The notes beneath the pieces were generated by a model. The model was not told the origin of the DNA, did not search any database, and saw only the letters and a list, made by a program, of their open reading frames with translations. This document shows positions 1 through 8,438 of a stretch of 64,000 nt of DNA, piece by piece (positions within the stretch are counted from its first letter, which is position 1; each line of letters opens with the position of its first letter). The position numbers and the translations under genes are program-made. This stretch comes from Allostella vacuolata (GTDB taxonomy: Bacteria > Pseudomonadota > Alphaproteobacteria > ATCC43930 > Allostellaceae), in contig AP019702.1 in the NCBI GenBank assembly GCA_006739055.1, positions 248,001 through 312,000 on the forward strand, read 5' to 3'.

Positions 1-830
1 GAGCTCGTAGTGTAATCTTCAGCAGAAAATGAATTTAGGGGCACCTCTTCCGAGAGTACAGGACATTTTTTCAGAACAGATCTTAGATGTCGGCATAACG
101 ATACGTAAATAATATCTGTCCGGCTGGCCGGTTTGCAGATCGAGATGTGATCGGCATCAACCGCTACCGGTCTTAATGTACCTACACCGGGGTCAGCACT
201 ATCTTCGTGAACGATAATGCTGGCGCCTTTGATCTTATATTTCTCGTAATACGAGACTGTTGCAATGTCAGATGCCGTTGCCAATTCGCGATAAGATTGA
301 TTCAGGTTTGTTAAATATCCGCTGTCATTAGTTAAAATATCCAAGTGAGTGGAGGCTAGTCTCGGTATCATAAACTTAACTACAGATGCTAGGGAGGCGC
401 CCTTGTGTGGTGTCGCCATAAAGACAGCAAGGCGAGTCTGCGTAGAAATAGCCTTCCATCCTTCGTCTTTGCACTCGTTCGACGTGCGGAGCATCTCTTT
501 CGCTAGAATGCCGCCGAGGCTATGGCAGACTAGGGCGATAGGATTCGAACCGATGCCGTCAGCGGCAAGGTATTCTAACATGTTGACTGCGCGTTCGTGG
601 AGAGTCATCTCCTTCTTGGCCCATTTTCCAAAGATACTGGCGGGATATCCTAGGGCGTAGATAGATATACCCTTCAAGCTCTCACACAGCCAAGTCGGCC
701 AGTATTCTTGAGTAGGCTCGGAAGTCCACGTACTTACTGGATCGCCCGTCAATCCGTGGACAAACAGAACGTCGAGTCGGGAGGGCTCGGTGCCGCCGCA
801 AACCCTGGAAAAGTGGGGGCTATCAGGCAT
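1..830 (-). CDS. Alpha/beta hydrolase (SERAC1/DUF676-like), C-terminus cut off by the window edge
   Basis: The frame reads leftward from the ATG at 828-830 and stays open for 276 codons to base 1, so the C-terminus lies outside the window. Residues about 20-230 look like a complete alpha/beta-hydrolase fold: FVHGLTGDP (23-31) as oxyanion region, CHSLGG with nucleophile Ser104, ATPHKGAS (139-146), and DADH with His228 as catalytic base. About 45 more residues follow without a stop, so the protein is larger than a lone hydrolase. There is no signal peptide, so it should act in the cytoplasm. Codons often end in A or T, unlike every gene to the right, which suggests horizontal transfer. In the known family such domains occur alone or as the N-terminal effector of STAND-NTPase or TPR proteins; which applies here cannot be seen. 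The ribosome site is weak (AAGAG). Confidence 0.85.
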   Translation of the reverse strand, partial: MPDSPHFSRVCGGTEPSRLDVLFVHGLTGDPVSTWTSEPTQEYWPTWLCESLKGISIYALGYPASIFGKWAKKEMTLHERAVNMLEYLAADGIGSNPIALVCHSLGGILAKEMLRTSNECKDEGWKAISTQTRLAVFMATPHKGASLASVVKFMIPRLASTHLDILTNDSGYLTNLNQSYRELATASDIATVSYYEKYKIKGASIIVHEDSADPGVGTLRPVAVDADHISICKPASRTDIIYVSLCRHLRSVLKKCPVLSEEVPLNSFSAEDYTTS

Positions 831-1352
831 GGTCGCACTCTTGATAAGCTAGAGATATAATGTCACTGCTGATGTGATAGGCGACGCGCCTGGGGCTGGT
901 AAGATATAAACTGAGCAAGTTAGCGCCCTCACACGTTTGCGGTCGCGAGTATCGCGCGGTGGTCCTTGATCGTGCAACCGCTAGAGACGATTGATTCATG
1001 TCGGCGTGAGTGGCGCATGGAACGATGCGTGTATGGAGGCGCGGCCCTGACGTTCGTCGTTGTTAAGCATCGTACTCGACGATCAAAAATTGCTGGTAGC
1101 GAGGCCGATCAGGTTCCCTTTCGGCGATGGCGGGCAGTATCCTGGTGGCTGTCTCGCCTCGAACCTGTCGCGGTCCGGATGCGACTCGCTCTCTCTCACC
1201 AGCCGCAACCGCCGCACTTGTTACCTACATGGGGGGCGTAGCTCAGTCGTGAGGCGGCGAACCACCGCGGTATTGCCATCCCGGACCGTGCTCGAACCGC
1301 TATATTGCCGCCGTTCATACTATCCGCGTTCGAATAGCAGGAGCCCACCCCC
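831..1352. other. Gene-free junction between AT-richer DNA and the G+C-rich chromosome
   Basis: No convincing protein gene lies here: the short open frames have no family-like sequence. Base composition rises from left to right across the segment. A tRNA-like 5' start (GGGGGCGTAGCTCAG, 1232-1246) is present but does not fold into a full tRNA. A TATATT at 1301-1306 could be the -10 of a promoter for hyuB, without a good -35. The ribosome site AGGAG for hyuB is at 1339-1343. Confidence 0.6.
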
Positions 1353-3023
1353 ATGCCCCGCTCCAACACCCTCTCCCAGATCCACACCCAGATCATGTGG
1401 AACCGCCTGATCGCGGTCGTCGAGGAGCAGGCGCAGACGTTGATCCGCACCGCCTTCAGCCCGATCGTGCGCGAGTGTGGCGACCTGTCGGCCGGCGTGT
1501 TCGACCTCCAGGGGCGGATGCTGGCGCAGGCGGTCACCGGCACGCCCGGGCACGTCAACTCCATGGCGGAGTCGGTGAAGCACTTCCTGCGGCACTTCCC
1601 CGTCGAGACGATGCAGGAAGGCGACATCTACATCACCAACGACCCGTGGATGGGCACGGGCCACCTCAATGACTTCGTGCTGACGACGCCCTGCTTCCAC
1701 CACGGCAAGCTGGTGGCGCTCCTGTCCTGCACCAGCCACCTGATGGACATCGGCGGCATCGGCTTCGGGCCGGACGGGACCGACGTCTTCATGGAGGGGC
1801 TCTACATCCCCATGCTGAAGCTGGCCGAGCGCGGCCGCATGAACGAGACGCTGCTGGCGATGATCCGCGCCAACACGCGCCTGCCCGTCGACACCGAGGG
1901 CGACGTCTATTCGCTGGCCGCCTGCAACGATGTCGGCTGCAAGCGCCTGTCGGAGATGATGGACGAGTTCGCCCTCTCCAGCCTCGACGACCTGGCCGAG
2001 CACATCATCCACCACTCCCGCGAGGCCGTCCTGGCAGAGATCGCCCGCCTGCCCAAGGGCAGCTGGAGCTACGCCATGCGCGTCGACGGCTTCGACCAGC
2101 CGATCGACCTGGCGGCGACGGTGACGGTGTCGGAGCGCGGCATCCATGTCGACTACACCGGCACCTCGCCCGCATCCGCCAAGGGCATCAACGTGCCGAT
2201 CGCCTATACCACCGCCTATACCTGCTTCGGCCTCGGCTGCGTCGTCGCCGCCCAGATCCCCAACAATGCCGGCTCGCTGGAGCCGCTGACGGTGTCGGCA
2301 CCCCCCGGCACCATCCTCAACGCGCCCTATCCGCTGCCGGTGTCGTCGCGCCACATCACCGGGCAGATGCTGCCCGACATGGTCTTCGGCTGCCTGCGCC
2401 AGGTGGTGCCGGAGCGGGTCCCGGCCGAGGGCACGTCCTGCCTCTACAACATGACCTTCCGCGGCCCCAGCGCCGACAAGCCCGACAGCAAGTACGGCTT
2501 CGCCGTTACCATCACGTCCAACGGCGGCACCGGCGCCCGGCCGGCCAAGGACGGGCTGTCCGCCACCGCCTACCCGAGCGGCGTGCGCGGCACCCCGGTC
2601 GAGATCGCGGAGTCGGTCACCCCGCTGCTGTTCTGGCGCAAGGAGCTCAGGCCGGATTCGGCCGGCGCCGGCCACACCCGCGGCGGCTTCGGCCAGGTGA
2701 TCGAGATCGAGAGCGCCGACGACCTGCCGGTCGAGCTGCTGGCCGCCTTCGACCGCATCGACCACCCGCCGCGCGGCCGCGACGGCGGCGGCGACGGGGC
2801 CTCCGGCACGGTTGGCCTGGCGTCGGGCAAGGTGCTGAAGGGCAAGGGCTCGCAGACGGTGCCGCCCGGCGAGCGGCTGATCATCCAGACCCCCGGGGGT
2901 GCGGGCATCGGCGACCCGCGCGGCCGCGCGCGGGAGGCCGTCGCGGCCGACCTGCGCGACGGGCTGGTGACGGCCGACGCCGCCCAGCGCCTCTACGGCG
3001 CCACCGCCGCGGCCGCCGAGTAG
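1353..3023 (+). CDS. hyuB: Hydantoinase B / oxoprolinase family protein (HyuB)
   Basis: This is a 556-residue protein of the hydantoinase B family, whose members open cyclic amides (N-methylhydantoin, 5-oxoproline) using ATP together with an HyuA subunit. Typical family stretches are visible: FSPIVRECGDLSAG near the N-terminus, GTPGHVNSM, TNDPWMGTGHLND, and a glycine-rich C-terminal GGFGQVIEIES and TPGGAGIGDP. The length is normal for the B subunit. The start at 1353 is backed by AGGAG nine bases upstream. No hyuA gene is next to it: the left neighbour is the AT-richer junction and the right neighbour a molybdoenzyme gene 15 bases away. The partner is therefore elsewhere, or was lost when the left segment arrived. 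The substrate cannot be named. Confidence 0.88.
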   Translation: MPRSNTLSQIHTQIMWNRLIAVVEEQAQTLIRTAFSPIVRECGDLSAGVFDLQGRMLAQAVTGTPGHVNSMAESVKHFLRHFPVETMQEGDIYITNDPWMGTGHLNDFVLTTPCFHHGKLVALLSCTSHLMDIGGIGFGPDGTDVFMEGLYIPMLKLAERGRMNETLLAMIRANTRLPVDTEGDVYSLAACNDVGCKRLSEMMDEFALSSLDDLAEHIIHHSREAVLAEIARLPKGSWSYAMRVDGFDQPIDLAATVTVSERGIHVDYTGTSPASAKGINVPIAYTTAYTCFGLGCVVAAQIPNNAGSLEPLTVSAPPGTILNAPYPLPVSSRHITGQMLPDMVFGCLRQVVPERVPAEGTSCLYNMTFRGPSADKPDSKYGFAVTITSNGGTGARPAKDGLSATAYPSGVRGTPVEIAESVTPLLFWRKELRPDSAGAGHTRGGFGQVIEIESADDLPVELLAAFDRIDHPPRGRDGGGDGASGTVGLASGKVLKGKGSQTVPPGERLIIQTPGGAGIGDPRGRAREAVAADLRDGLVTADAAQRLYGATAAAAE

Positions 3024-3038
3024 GGAAGGGCGCCCGCC

Positions 3039-5372
3039 ATGCCCCAGGACGCGGCCTTCGCCACCACCGCCACCCATTGGGGCACCTACCGGGCGGAGGT
3101 CCGCGACGGCCGCCTGGTCGGCCTGCACCCGTTCGAGCTGGATGCGGACCCTTCGCCGATCGCCCGCTCGGTGCCGCCGACCATCGACGGCCCCTTGCGC
3201 ATCCGCGGGCCGATGGTCCGCCGCTCCTGGCTCGCCCGGCGCGAGCGCGCGGGCGGCGCGGGCCGCGGCGGCGAGCCGTTCGTGGAGGTCGGCTGGGACA
3301 CCGCACTGGACCTGGTGGCGGGGGAGGTGGCCCGCGTCCGCGAGCGCTTCGGCAACCGGTCGATCTATGCCGGCTCCTACGGCTGGGCCAGCGCCGGGCG
3401 CTTCCACCACGCCCAGAGCCAGATGCGCCGCTTCCTCAACCTGGCCGGCGGCCATACCCGCTCGGTCAACGCCTACAGCTATGCGGCCGCCCAGGTGATC
3501 GTGCCGCGGGTGATCGGCGACCCGCGCGGCCTGCTCGACGACCACACCCAATGGCCGGCGATCGCGGCCGGGCAGGGGCTCGTCGTCATGTTCGGCGGCA
3601 TGCCGATGAAGAACGCCCAGGTCCATTCGGGCGGGGTCAGCCGGCACACGGTCCGCGAGGGGCTGGAGCAGTGCAAGGCGGCGGGCGTGGAGTTCGTGCT
3701 GGTCGGGCCGCTGCGCTCCGACGCGGCCGACTTCCTGGGGGCCGAATGGCTGCGGCCCCGGCCCAACACCGACACCGCGATCATGCTGGGCCTCGCCCAC
3801 ACGCTGGTCGCCGAGGGGCTGCACGACCAGCCCTTCCTCGACCGCTATGCCGAGGGCTTCGCGCGCTTCCGCCCCTACCTGATGGGCGAGAGCGACGGCC
3901 AGCCCAAGGATGCCGCCTGGGCCGCCGCCATCTCCGGCCTCGAGGCCGATGCCATCCGCAATCTCGCCCGGCGCATGGCGGCCAAGCGCACGCTCGTCTC
4001 GGTCGGCTGGTCGGTGCAGCGCGGCGACCATGGCGAGCAGCCCTACTGGATGGCGATCACGCTCGCCGCCATGCTGGGGCAGATCGGCCTGGCCGGCGGC
4101 GGCTTCGGCTTCGGCTATGCCGACATGAACGGGCAGGGCAACCCGGTGCGGTCCTTCCCCTGGCCGGCGCTGCCCCAGGGCATCAACCCGGTGCGCGACT
4201 TCATCCCGGTCGCCCGCATCTCCGACATGCTGCTCAACCCCGGCGCCGAGTTCGATTTCGACGGCGGCCGCTTCGCCTATCCCGACGTGCGCATGGTCTA
4301 CTGGGTCGGCGGCAACCCCTTCCACCACCACCAGGACCTGAACCGCCTGGTCCGCGCCTGGCAGCGGCCGGAGACGATCGTCGTCCACGAGCCGTTCTGG
4401 AACCCGCTCGCCCGCCATGCCGACATCGTCCTGCCGGCGACCACGCCGTTCGAGCGCAACGACCTCGCCTGCGCCGGCAATGACGGCCACCTGATCGCCA
4501 TGCACCGCGCGGTCGACCCCGTCGGCGGCGCCCGCAACGACCACGACGCCTTCGCCGACCTGGCCGACCGGCTCGGCCAGCGCGACGCCTTCACCGAGGG
4601 CCGGACGGAGATGGACTGGCTCCGCCATCTCTACGCCGTCGCCCGCCAGCGCGGCGCCCGCCTCGACATCGACTTCCCGGAATTCGACGCCTTCTGGGAA
4701 AAGGGCTGGTTCGCCCTGCCGCCACGCGAGCGCCCCCATATCCTGATGGAGGATTTCCGCCGCGACCCGGTCGCCCACCGGCTGCCGACGCCATCGGGCA
4801 GGATCGAGATCCACTCGGCCGCCATTGAGAGCTTCGGCTACGACGACTGCCCCGGCCACCCGGTGTGGCTGGAGCCGGCCGAATGGCTGGGCGGGGCCGG
4901 CGCCGCGCGCCATCCGCTGCACCTCATCTCCAACCAGCCGGACCGCAAGCTGCACAGCCAGTACGACCACGGCCCCTATTGCCGCGAGGGCAAGGTGGCG
5001 GGGCGCGAGGCGCTATGGCTGCATCCCGACGACGCCGGCCCCCGCGGCATCGCCACCGGCGACCTGGTCCGCGTCTTCAACGACCGCGGCGCCTGCCTCG
5101 CCGGCGCGGTGGTGACGGATGCGGTGATGCCCCGCGTCGTCCAGCTCCCGACCGGCTCCTGGTTCGACCCGGCCGAGCCCGGCCGCCCCGGCGCGCTCGA
5201 CCGCCACGGCAACCCCAACGTCCTGACGCTCGACAAGCCCACCTCGAAGCTGGCCCAGGCCCCGGTCGCCATGACCTGCCTGGTGGAGGTCGAACGCTGG
5301 CAGGGCCCGGCCCCGGCGGTCGGCGCGTTCGACCCGCCGGCGATTGAACAGGCTCAGGCGGTCGGGCTGTAG
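3039..5372 (+). CDS. Molybdopterin-dependent oxidoreductase of the BisC/TorA group
   Basis: This 777-residue protein belongs to the DMSO-reductase family, in the biotin sulfoxide / trimethylamine N-oxide reductase branch that uses a serine ligand to molybdenum. The ligand region SYGWASAGRFHHAQ is clear, with Ser118 as probable Mo ligand. There is no N-terminal cysteine cluster for an iron-sulfur centre and no Tat signal, so it resembles cytoplasmic BisC rather than periplasmic TorA or DorA. Molybdopterin-binding stretches include YWVGGNPFHHHQDLNRL and the C-terminal HLISNQPDRKLHSQYDHG. A GGAAGG ribosome site precedes the start, 15 bases after hyuB, so the two are probably cotranscribed. Its last 19 bases overlap the convergent glyoxalase gene. 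The true substrate (S- or N-oxide) is not determined by sequence. Confidence 0.88.
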   Translation: MPQDAAFATTATHWGTYRAEVRDGRLVGLHPFELDADPSPIARSVPPTIDGPLRIRGPMVRRSWLARRERAGGAGRGGEPFVEVGWDTALDLVAGEVARVRERFGNRSIYAGSYGWASAGRFHHAQSQMRRFLNLAGGHTRSVNAYSYAAAQVIVPRVIGDPRGLLDDHTQWPAIAAGQGLVVMFGGMPMKNAQVHSGGVSRHTVREGLEQCKAAGVEFVLVGPLRSDAADFLGAEWLRPRPNTDTAIMLGLAHTLVAEGLHDQPFLDRYAEGFARFRPYLMGESDGQPKDAAWAAAISGLEADAIRNLARRMAAKRTLVSVGWSVQRGDHGEQPYWMAITLAAMLGQIGLAGGGFGFGYADMNGQGNPVRSFPWPALPQGINPVRDFIPVARISDMLLNPGAEFDFDGGRFAYPDVRMVYWVGGNPFHHHQDLNRLVRAWQRPETIVVHEPFWNPLARHADIVLPATTPFERNDLACAGNDGHLIAMHRAVDPVGGARNDHDAFADLADRLGQRDAFTEGRTEMDWLRHLYAVARQRGARLDIDFPEFDAFWEKGWFALPPRERPHILMEDFRRDPVAHRLPTPSGRIEIHSAAIESFGYDDCPGHPVWLEPAEWLGGAGAARHPLHLISNQPDRKLHSQYDHGPYCREGKVAGREALWLHPDDAGPRGIATGDLVRVFNDRGACLAGAVVTDAVMPRVVQLPTGSWFDPAEPGRPGALDRHGNPNVLTLDKPTSKLAQAPVAMTCLVEVERWQGPAPAVGAFDPPAIEQAQAVGL

Positions 5373-5746
5373 CCCTTCGGCGCCTCGTGCATCAGCGCCA
5401 GGGTGTGGCCGTCGGGGTCGGCGAAGAACGCCATCCACAGATCGTGGTCGTCCATCGGGGCGACCCGGTGGGGCGGGCCCGTGAAGACGACCCCGCGCTG
5501 CCCCAGCTCGCGGACGGCAAGGGCGATGTCCGCGCAGGCGAAGTAGATCGGCGAGCCCTGGGGCACCTCGCCCGGGCTGCCGGTCTTCTCCAGCAGCAGC
5601 CGGACGCCGGCGCAGTCGAAGAACGCCAGGTCGCCGAAGCGGTACAGCCGCCGCAGGCCCAGGACATCCCGATAGAACGCTTCCGCCCGGTCGACGTCGC
5701 GGACCGGCAGGGCGATCTGCCCGATGCGGTTCAGGCCGAATGCCAT
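5354..5746 (-). CDS. Glyoxalase/VOC family protein
   Basis: This is a 130-residue single-domain vicinal oxygen chelate protein. It starts MAFGLNRIGQIALPVRDVDRAEAFY, the usual first beta-alpha unit of the fold, and ends with the paired module containing FFADPDGHTLAL. I place the start at the ATG 5744-5746 because GGAG lies upstream and homology begins there; the longer open frame upstream is not family-like. It is last in a leftward set behind the ChaC-like and SDR genes, 19 bases downstream of ChaC. VOC proteins may be lyases, dioxygenases or resistance proteins, so the reaction is unknown. A link to glutathione through the ChaC neighbour is only suggestive. Confidence 0.85.
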   Translation of the reverse strand: MAFGLNRIGQIALPVRDVDRAEAFYRDVLGLRRLYRFGDLAFFDCAGVRLLLEKTGSPGEVPQGSPIYFACADIALAVRELGQRGVVFTGPPHRVAPMDDHDLWMAFFADPDGHTLALMHEAPKGYSPTA

Positions 5747-5765
5747 GGCTCCCGGTCTCCTTCCT

Positions 5766-6458
5766 TCAATCCTCCCCGGCCCCCAGCGCCTGCGCCGCCT
5801 CGACGCTGGCGGCCAGGCGTTCCAGCTCGGGGTCGGGGATGCCGTGGGCGCGCAGGCCGTCGCGGGTCCGGAACAGGTATTCGGCGGCACTGCCGAGCGC
5901 ACCCGATGCGGTGGCGAGGCGCTGGACGACGATCTCCTGCGCCAGGCGGCCGGCATACTGCTCGCCGGCCGGGTCGATGGTGAAGGCGATGGCGCTGCCG
6001 AAGCGGGCGCCGCGATGGTCGAGCGCGTCGATCCAGCGCGGCACGTACGACCCGGCCAGCATCTCGCGCCGCCACAGCAGGGCCAGTTCCGCCTCCAGCT
6101 CCTCCTCGGCGATGCGGAAGGCGACGCCGCTGCAGTCGCCGCCCGCGTCGAGCGCCAGCATCAGCCCCGGATTCTCCATCGAGCCGCGGCCGGCGCGGAT
6201 CGACAGGCAGAAGGCGCGGTGCCAGCCCTCGATCCGCGCCGTGCGGTGCTCGACGCTGCGGATGGTCGGGTTCCAGATCAGCGAGCCGTAGCCGAACAGC
6301 CAGACGTCGCCCGGCGGGCGAACGTCGAGCACGGCGCGCAGCGAGGCCGCCCGCTCGGCGTCGGTCAGGAGGCGCAGGCCGGGGGCGTCGCGCGCGACGA
6401 TCGCGTCGACGCCGCCCGCCTCGATCAGCTCGCGGGTCAGGAGGTGCTTGTCGGTCAT
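5766..6458 (-). CDS. chaC: ChaC-like glutathione-specific gamma-glutamylcyclotransferase
   Basis: The 230-residue protein carries the ChaC signature: WLFGYGSLIWNP at the substrate loop, then a HRAFCLSIRAGRGSMENPGLMLAL segment and a YVPRW element. Family enzymes cleave glutathione to 5-oxoproline and Cys-Gly in the cytoplasm. I prefer the ATG at 6456-6458, with AGGCGG nine bases upstream; a TTG at 6465-6467 in the same frame is possible. It lies 13 bases after the SDR gene and before the glyoxalase gene. 5-Oxoproline is also the substrate of oxoprolinase-type hydantoinases, and a HyuB gene lies 2.7 kb away, but the two are in different transcripts. Confidence 0.86.
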   Translation of the reverse strand: MTDKHLLTRELIEAGGVDAIVARDAPGLRLLTDAERAASLRAVLDVRPPGDVWLFGYGSLIWNPTIRSVEHRTARIEGWHRAFCLSIRAGRGSMENPGLMLALDAGGDCSGVAFRIAEEELEAELALLWRREMLAGSYVPRWIDALDHRGARFGSAIAFTIDPAGEQYAGRLAQEIVVQRLATASGALGSAAEYLFRTRDGLRAHGIPDPELERLAASVEAAQALGAGED

Positions 6459-6471
6459 GGGGGACAACCGC

Positions 6472-7254
6472 CTACCACGCCGTATAGCCGCCGTCGACCA
6501 GCAGGTCGGCGCCGGTCATGAAGCTGGCGGCGTCGCTCGCCAGGAACACGGCGGCCGACGCGATCTCCTCCGGCCGGCCCATGCGGCCCAGGACGTGGCG
6601 CTGGTCGTTGTAGGCGTGCATGGCCTGGTCGTCGGGGAAGCGCGAGCGCACCCGGTTGCCCTCGATGGCGCCGGGCGACAGGCTGACGACGCGGATGCCG
6701 TCGGCCGCATGGTCGATCGCCATGATCCGGGTCAGGTTGTGGATGCCGGCCTTGGCCGCGCCATAGGCCGCCAGCCCGGCCTGCCCGACATGGCCCAGCT
6801 GCGAGGCGAGGTTGACCACCACCCCGCCGCCAGTCCCCTGCCCATTCCCCTGCCGCATCGCCGGGATGGCGTGCTTGCTCATCAGGAAGGGGCCAGTCAG
6901 GTTGACCGCCATCTGGCTCGCCCAGTCCGCCTCCGACAGGTCGACGACGGTGCCGCGGATGGCGAGCGCGGCCGCGTTGTTGACCAGCACCCGCAGGCCG
7001 CCGAAGGCCGCGACCGTGGCGGCCACCGCGGCGGCGCAGGATTCCGACCGGGTGACGTCGAGCGGGACGGCGATCGCCTCGGCCCCCAGGGCCCGGGCGA
7101 TGCCGGCCGCCGCCTCGGCGCGGGCCGGGTCGAGGTCGGCGGCGGCGATGCGCGCGCCGGCGCGGGCGAAGGCCGCCGCCATGGCGCGGCCGATGTCGCC
7201 CCCGGCGCCGGTCAGGAGGACGGGGCGGCCGGCGAGCGGAAGGGCGTCGGGCAT
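6472..7254 (-). CDS. Short-chain dehydrogenase/reductase
   Basis: This is a classical SDR of 260 residues. The nucleotide-binding TGAGGDIG is at residues 15-22, NNAA follows in the middle, and the catalytic Ser (NLASQLG) and YGAAK pair are present. A C-terminal SFMTGADLLVDGGYTAW closes the family pattern. The Asp in AAADLDP after beta-2 favours NAD(H) over NADP(H) (family knowledge). The start at 7254 has GGAG nine bases upstream. It heads the leftward SDR-chaC-glyoxalase set and is divergent from the flavin reductase-like gene, leaving 127 bases for both promoters. The substrate is unknown. Confidence 0.9.
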   Translation of the reverse strand: MPDALPLAGRPVLLTGAGGDIGRAMAAAFARAGARIAAADLDPARAEAAAGIARALGAEAIAVPLDVTRSESCAAAVAATVAAFGGLRVLVNNAAALAIRGTVVDLSEADWASQMAVNLTGPFLMSKHAIPAMRQGNGQGTGGGVVVNLASQLGHVGQAGLAAYGAAKAGIHNLTRIMAIDHAADGIRVVSLSPGAIEGNRVRSRFPDDQAMHAYNDQRHVLGRMGRPEEIASAAVFLASDAASFMTGADLLVDGGYTAW

Positions 7255-7381
7255 GGGCGGGATCTCCGGTGGATGGCGCCCCGATCGGACCATTGCCGAT
7301 GGTCCCAGGTCAATCGCCGGCTGGCGCAACGCCGGCCGGGACGGCAGGATGGACCATCCTCGTCCCATCCCCGGAGCCACC

Positions 7382-8017
7382 ATGTTCTATCGCGGCGACC
7401 AGCCCCACGGCCTGCGCCACAACCCGTTCAACGCCATCGTCGTGCCGCGGCCGATCGGCTGGATCTCCACCATCGATGCCGAGGGCCGGGCCAACCTCGC
7501 CCCCTATTCCTTCTTCAACGGCGTCGCCTACACCCCGCCGCAGGTCATGTTCGCCTCCACCAGCGCCCACCAGCAGGGCGGCGGCATGAAGGACACGGTC
7601 GCCAACGCCCGCGAGACCGGCGAGTTCGTCGTCAACATCTGCACCTGGGCGCTGCGCGAGGCGATGAACATCACCGCCGCTCCCTCGCCCTTCGGCGTCA
7701 ACGAGTTCGAGCTGGCCGGGCTGACCATGGCGCCGTCCGAGCTGGTGCGGGCGCCGCGGGTCAAGGAGAGCCCGATCCATCTCGAATGCCGCTTCACCGC
7801 CGCCGTCGACCTGGCGACCGCCGACCCGAAGCAGCCGAACACGGTCGTCTTCGGCGAGGTGATCGGCATCCATATCGACGATTCGGTGATCGTCGACGGC
7901 CTCGTCGACTACAGCCGTGTCGAGCCGATCGGCCGCCTCGGCTACATGGACTATGTGAAGGTCGACACCGTCTTCTCGATCATGCGCCCGGGCTGGCCGA
8001 TCGAGCCGCGCGGGTGA
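7382..8017 (+). CDS. Flavin reductase-like FMN-binding protein
   Basis: This 211-residue protein has the split-barrel flavin reductase fold seen in HpaC-like and DIM6/NTAB proteins. It opens with NPFNAIVVPRPIGWISTID and ANLAPYSFFNGVAYTPPQVMF, the usual FMN-binding segment, and continues with FVVNICTWALREAMNITA. Such proteins bind FMN and reduce it for a partner, or act as flavoproteins of unknown function. The start ATG at 7382 follows GGAG. It stands alone, divergent from the SDR gene, with no monooxygenase partner nearby. Confidence 0.88.
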   Translation: MFYRGDQPHGLRHNPFNAIVVPRPIGWISTIDAEGRANLAPYSFFNGVAYTPPQVMFASTSAHQQGGGMKDTVANARETGEFVVNICTWALREAMNITAAPSPFGVNEFELAGLTMAPSELVRAPRVKESPIHLECRFTAAVDLATADPKQPNTVVFGEVIGIHIDDSVIVDGLVDYSRVEPIGRLGYMDYVKVDTVFSIMRPGWPIEPRG

Positions 8018-8093
8018 CGGGCGCCGGTCACATCCCTGCAACCTTCGTCTGATACTAAGCGCGCTCAGAACCATGTGCTCGAGGGGGGCGAAG

Positions 8094-8414
8094 ATGACGT
8101 TGCGGATTTCGGGGATGATCGTGGCGATGGCCGTGCTGGGCCTGGCCGCCTGTGCGGACGACCAGCGGCCGGCGACGGCGATGGCGCCGGCCGCTTCGGC
8201 GCAGGCGGGCAGCCAGTACGACAAGCCGGGCTTCTGGACCAAGGTCGAGCACGGCCGCCTGTGGGTGTTCCGCGCCGGCTCGAAGGAGCTGGAGGCGTTC
8301 CAGAAGTCGGGCGAGCCGGCCCGCCAGGTGACCCGCATCGGCGCCGGCCCCGGCGGCATGACCATCAAGTCCTCGGACGCGTCGGTGATCGACGGCTACA
8401 TCGCCGCGAAGTAG
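8094..8414 (+). CDS. Small lipoprotein of unknown function
   Basis: The 106-residue product begins with a lipoprotein signal: a short basic start, a hydrophobic stretch (residues 7-18) and lipobox LAAC with Cys20. The mature part is small and polar, with FWTKVEHGRLWVFRAGSKEL and an end IDGYIAAK; I do not recognise a family. I choose the ATG at 8094 because the G-rich ribosome site at 8081-8088 sits just upstream; an ATG at 8073 in frame would place the lipobox unusually deep. It ends 13 bases before the convergent receiver-Hpt gene. Confidence 0.75.
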   Translation: MTLRISGMIVAMAVLGLAACADDQRPATAMAPAASAQAGSQYDKPGFWTKVEHGRLWVFRAGSKELEAFQKSGEPARQVTRIGAGPGGMTIKSSDASVIDGYIAAK

Positions 8415-8419
8415 CCGCG

Positions 8420-8438
8420 GCCGGGCCTCAGTCCCGGC
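8420..8438. terminator. Short hairpin between convergent genes
   Basis: GCCGGG and CCCGGC form a six-base stem with a seven-base loop, lying between the lipoprotein stop and the end of the convergent receiver-Hpt gene. There is no clear T-run on either side, so a terminator role is only inferred from position. Confidence 0.3.

Noticed and set aside
841-861. TTGATA and TATAAT on the plus strand
   Set aside because: The spacing is only nine bases and no gene follows in that direction.
966-1241. Open frame of 91 codons on the plus strand
   Set aside because: No ribosome site, no family-like sequence, and it runs through the composition boundary; judged random.
1232-1310. tRNA-like sequence GGGGGCGTAGCTCAG followed by a TCGAAC-containing stretch
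   Set aside because: The D-stem is imperfect, the D-loop lacks the GG pair, no anticodon arm forms, and no 3' acceptor strand pairs with the first seven bases. It may be a decayed remnant or chance, so it is not called as a gene.
1320-4970. Open frame of more than 1200 codons antisense to hyuB and the molybdoenzyme gene
   Set aside because: Its protein is a low-complexity mix of Ala, Gly, Arg, Val and Asp, as expected opposite very G+C-rich genes. Similar frames opposite the ABC, GMC, argD and amino acid transporter genes were dropped for the same reason.
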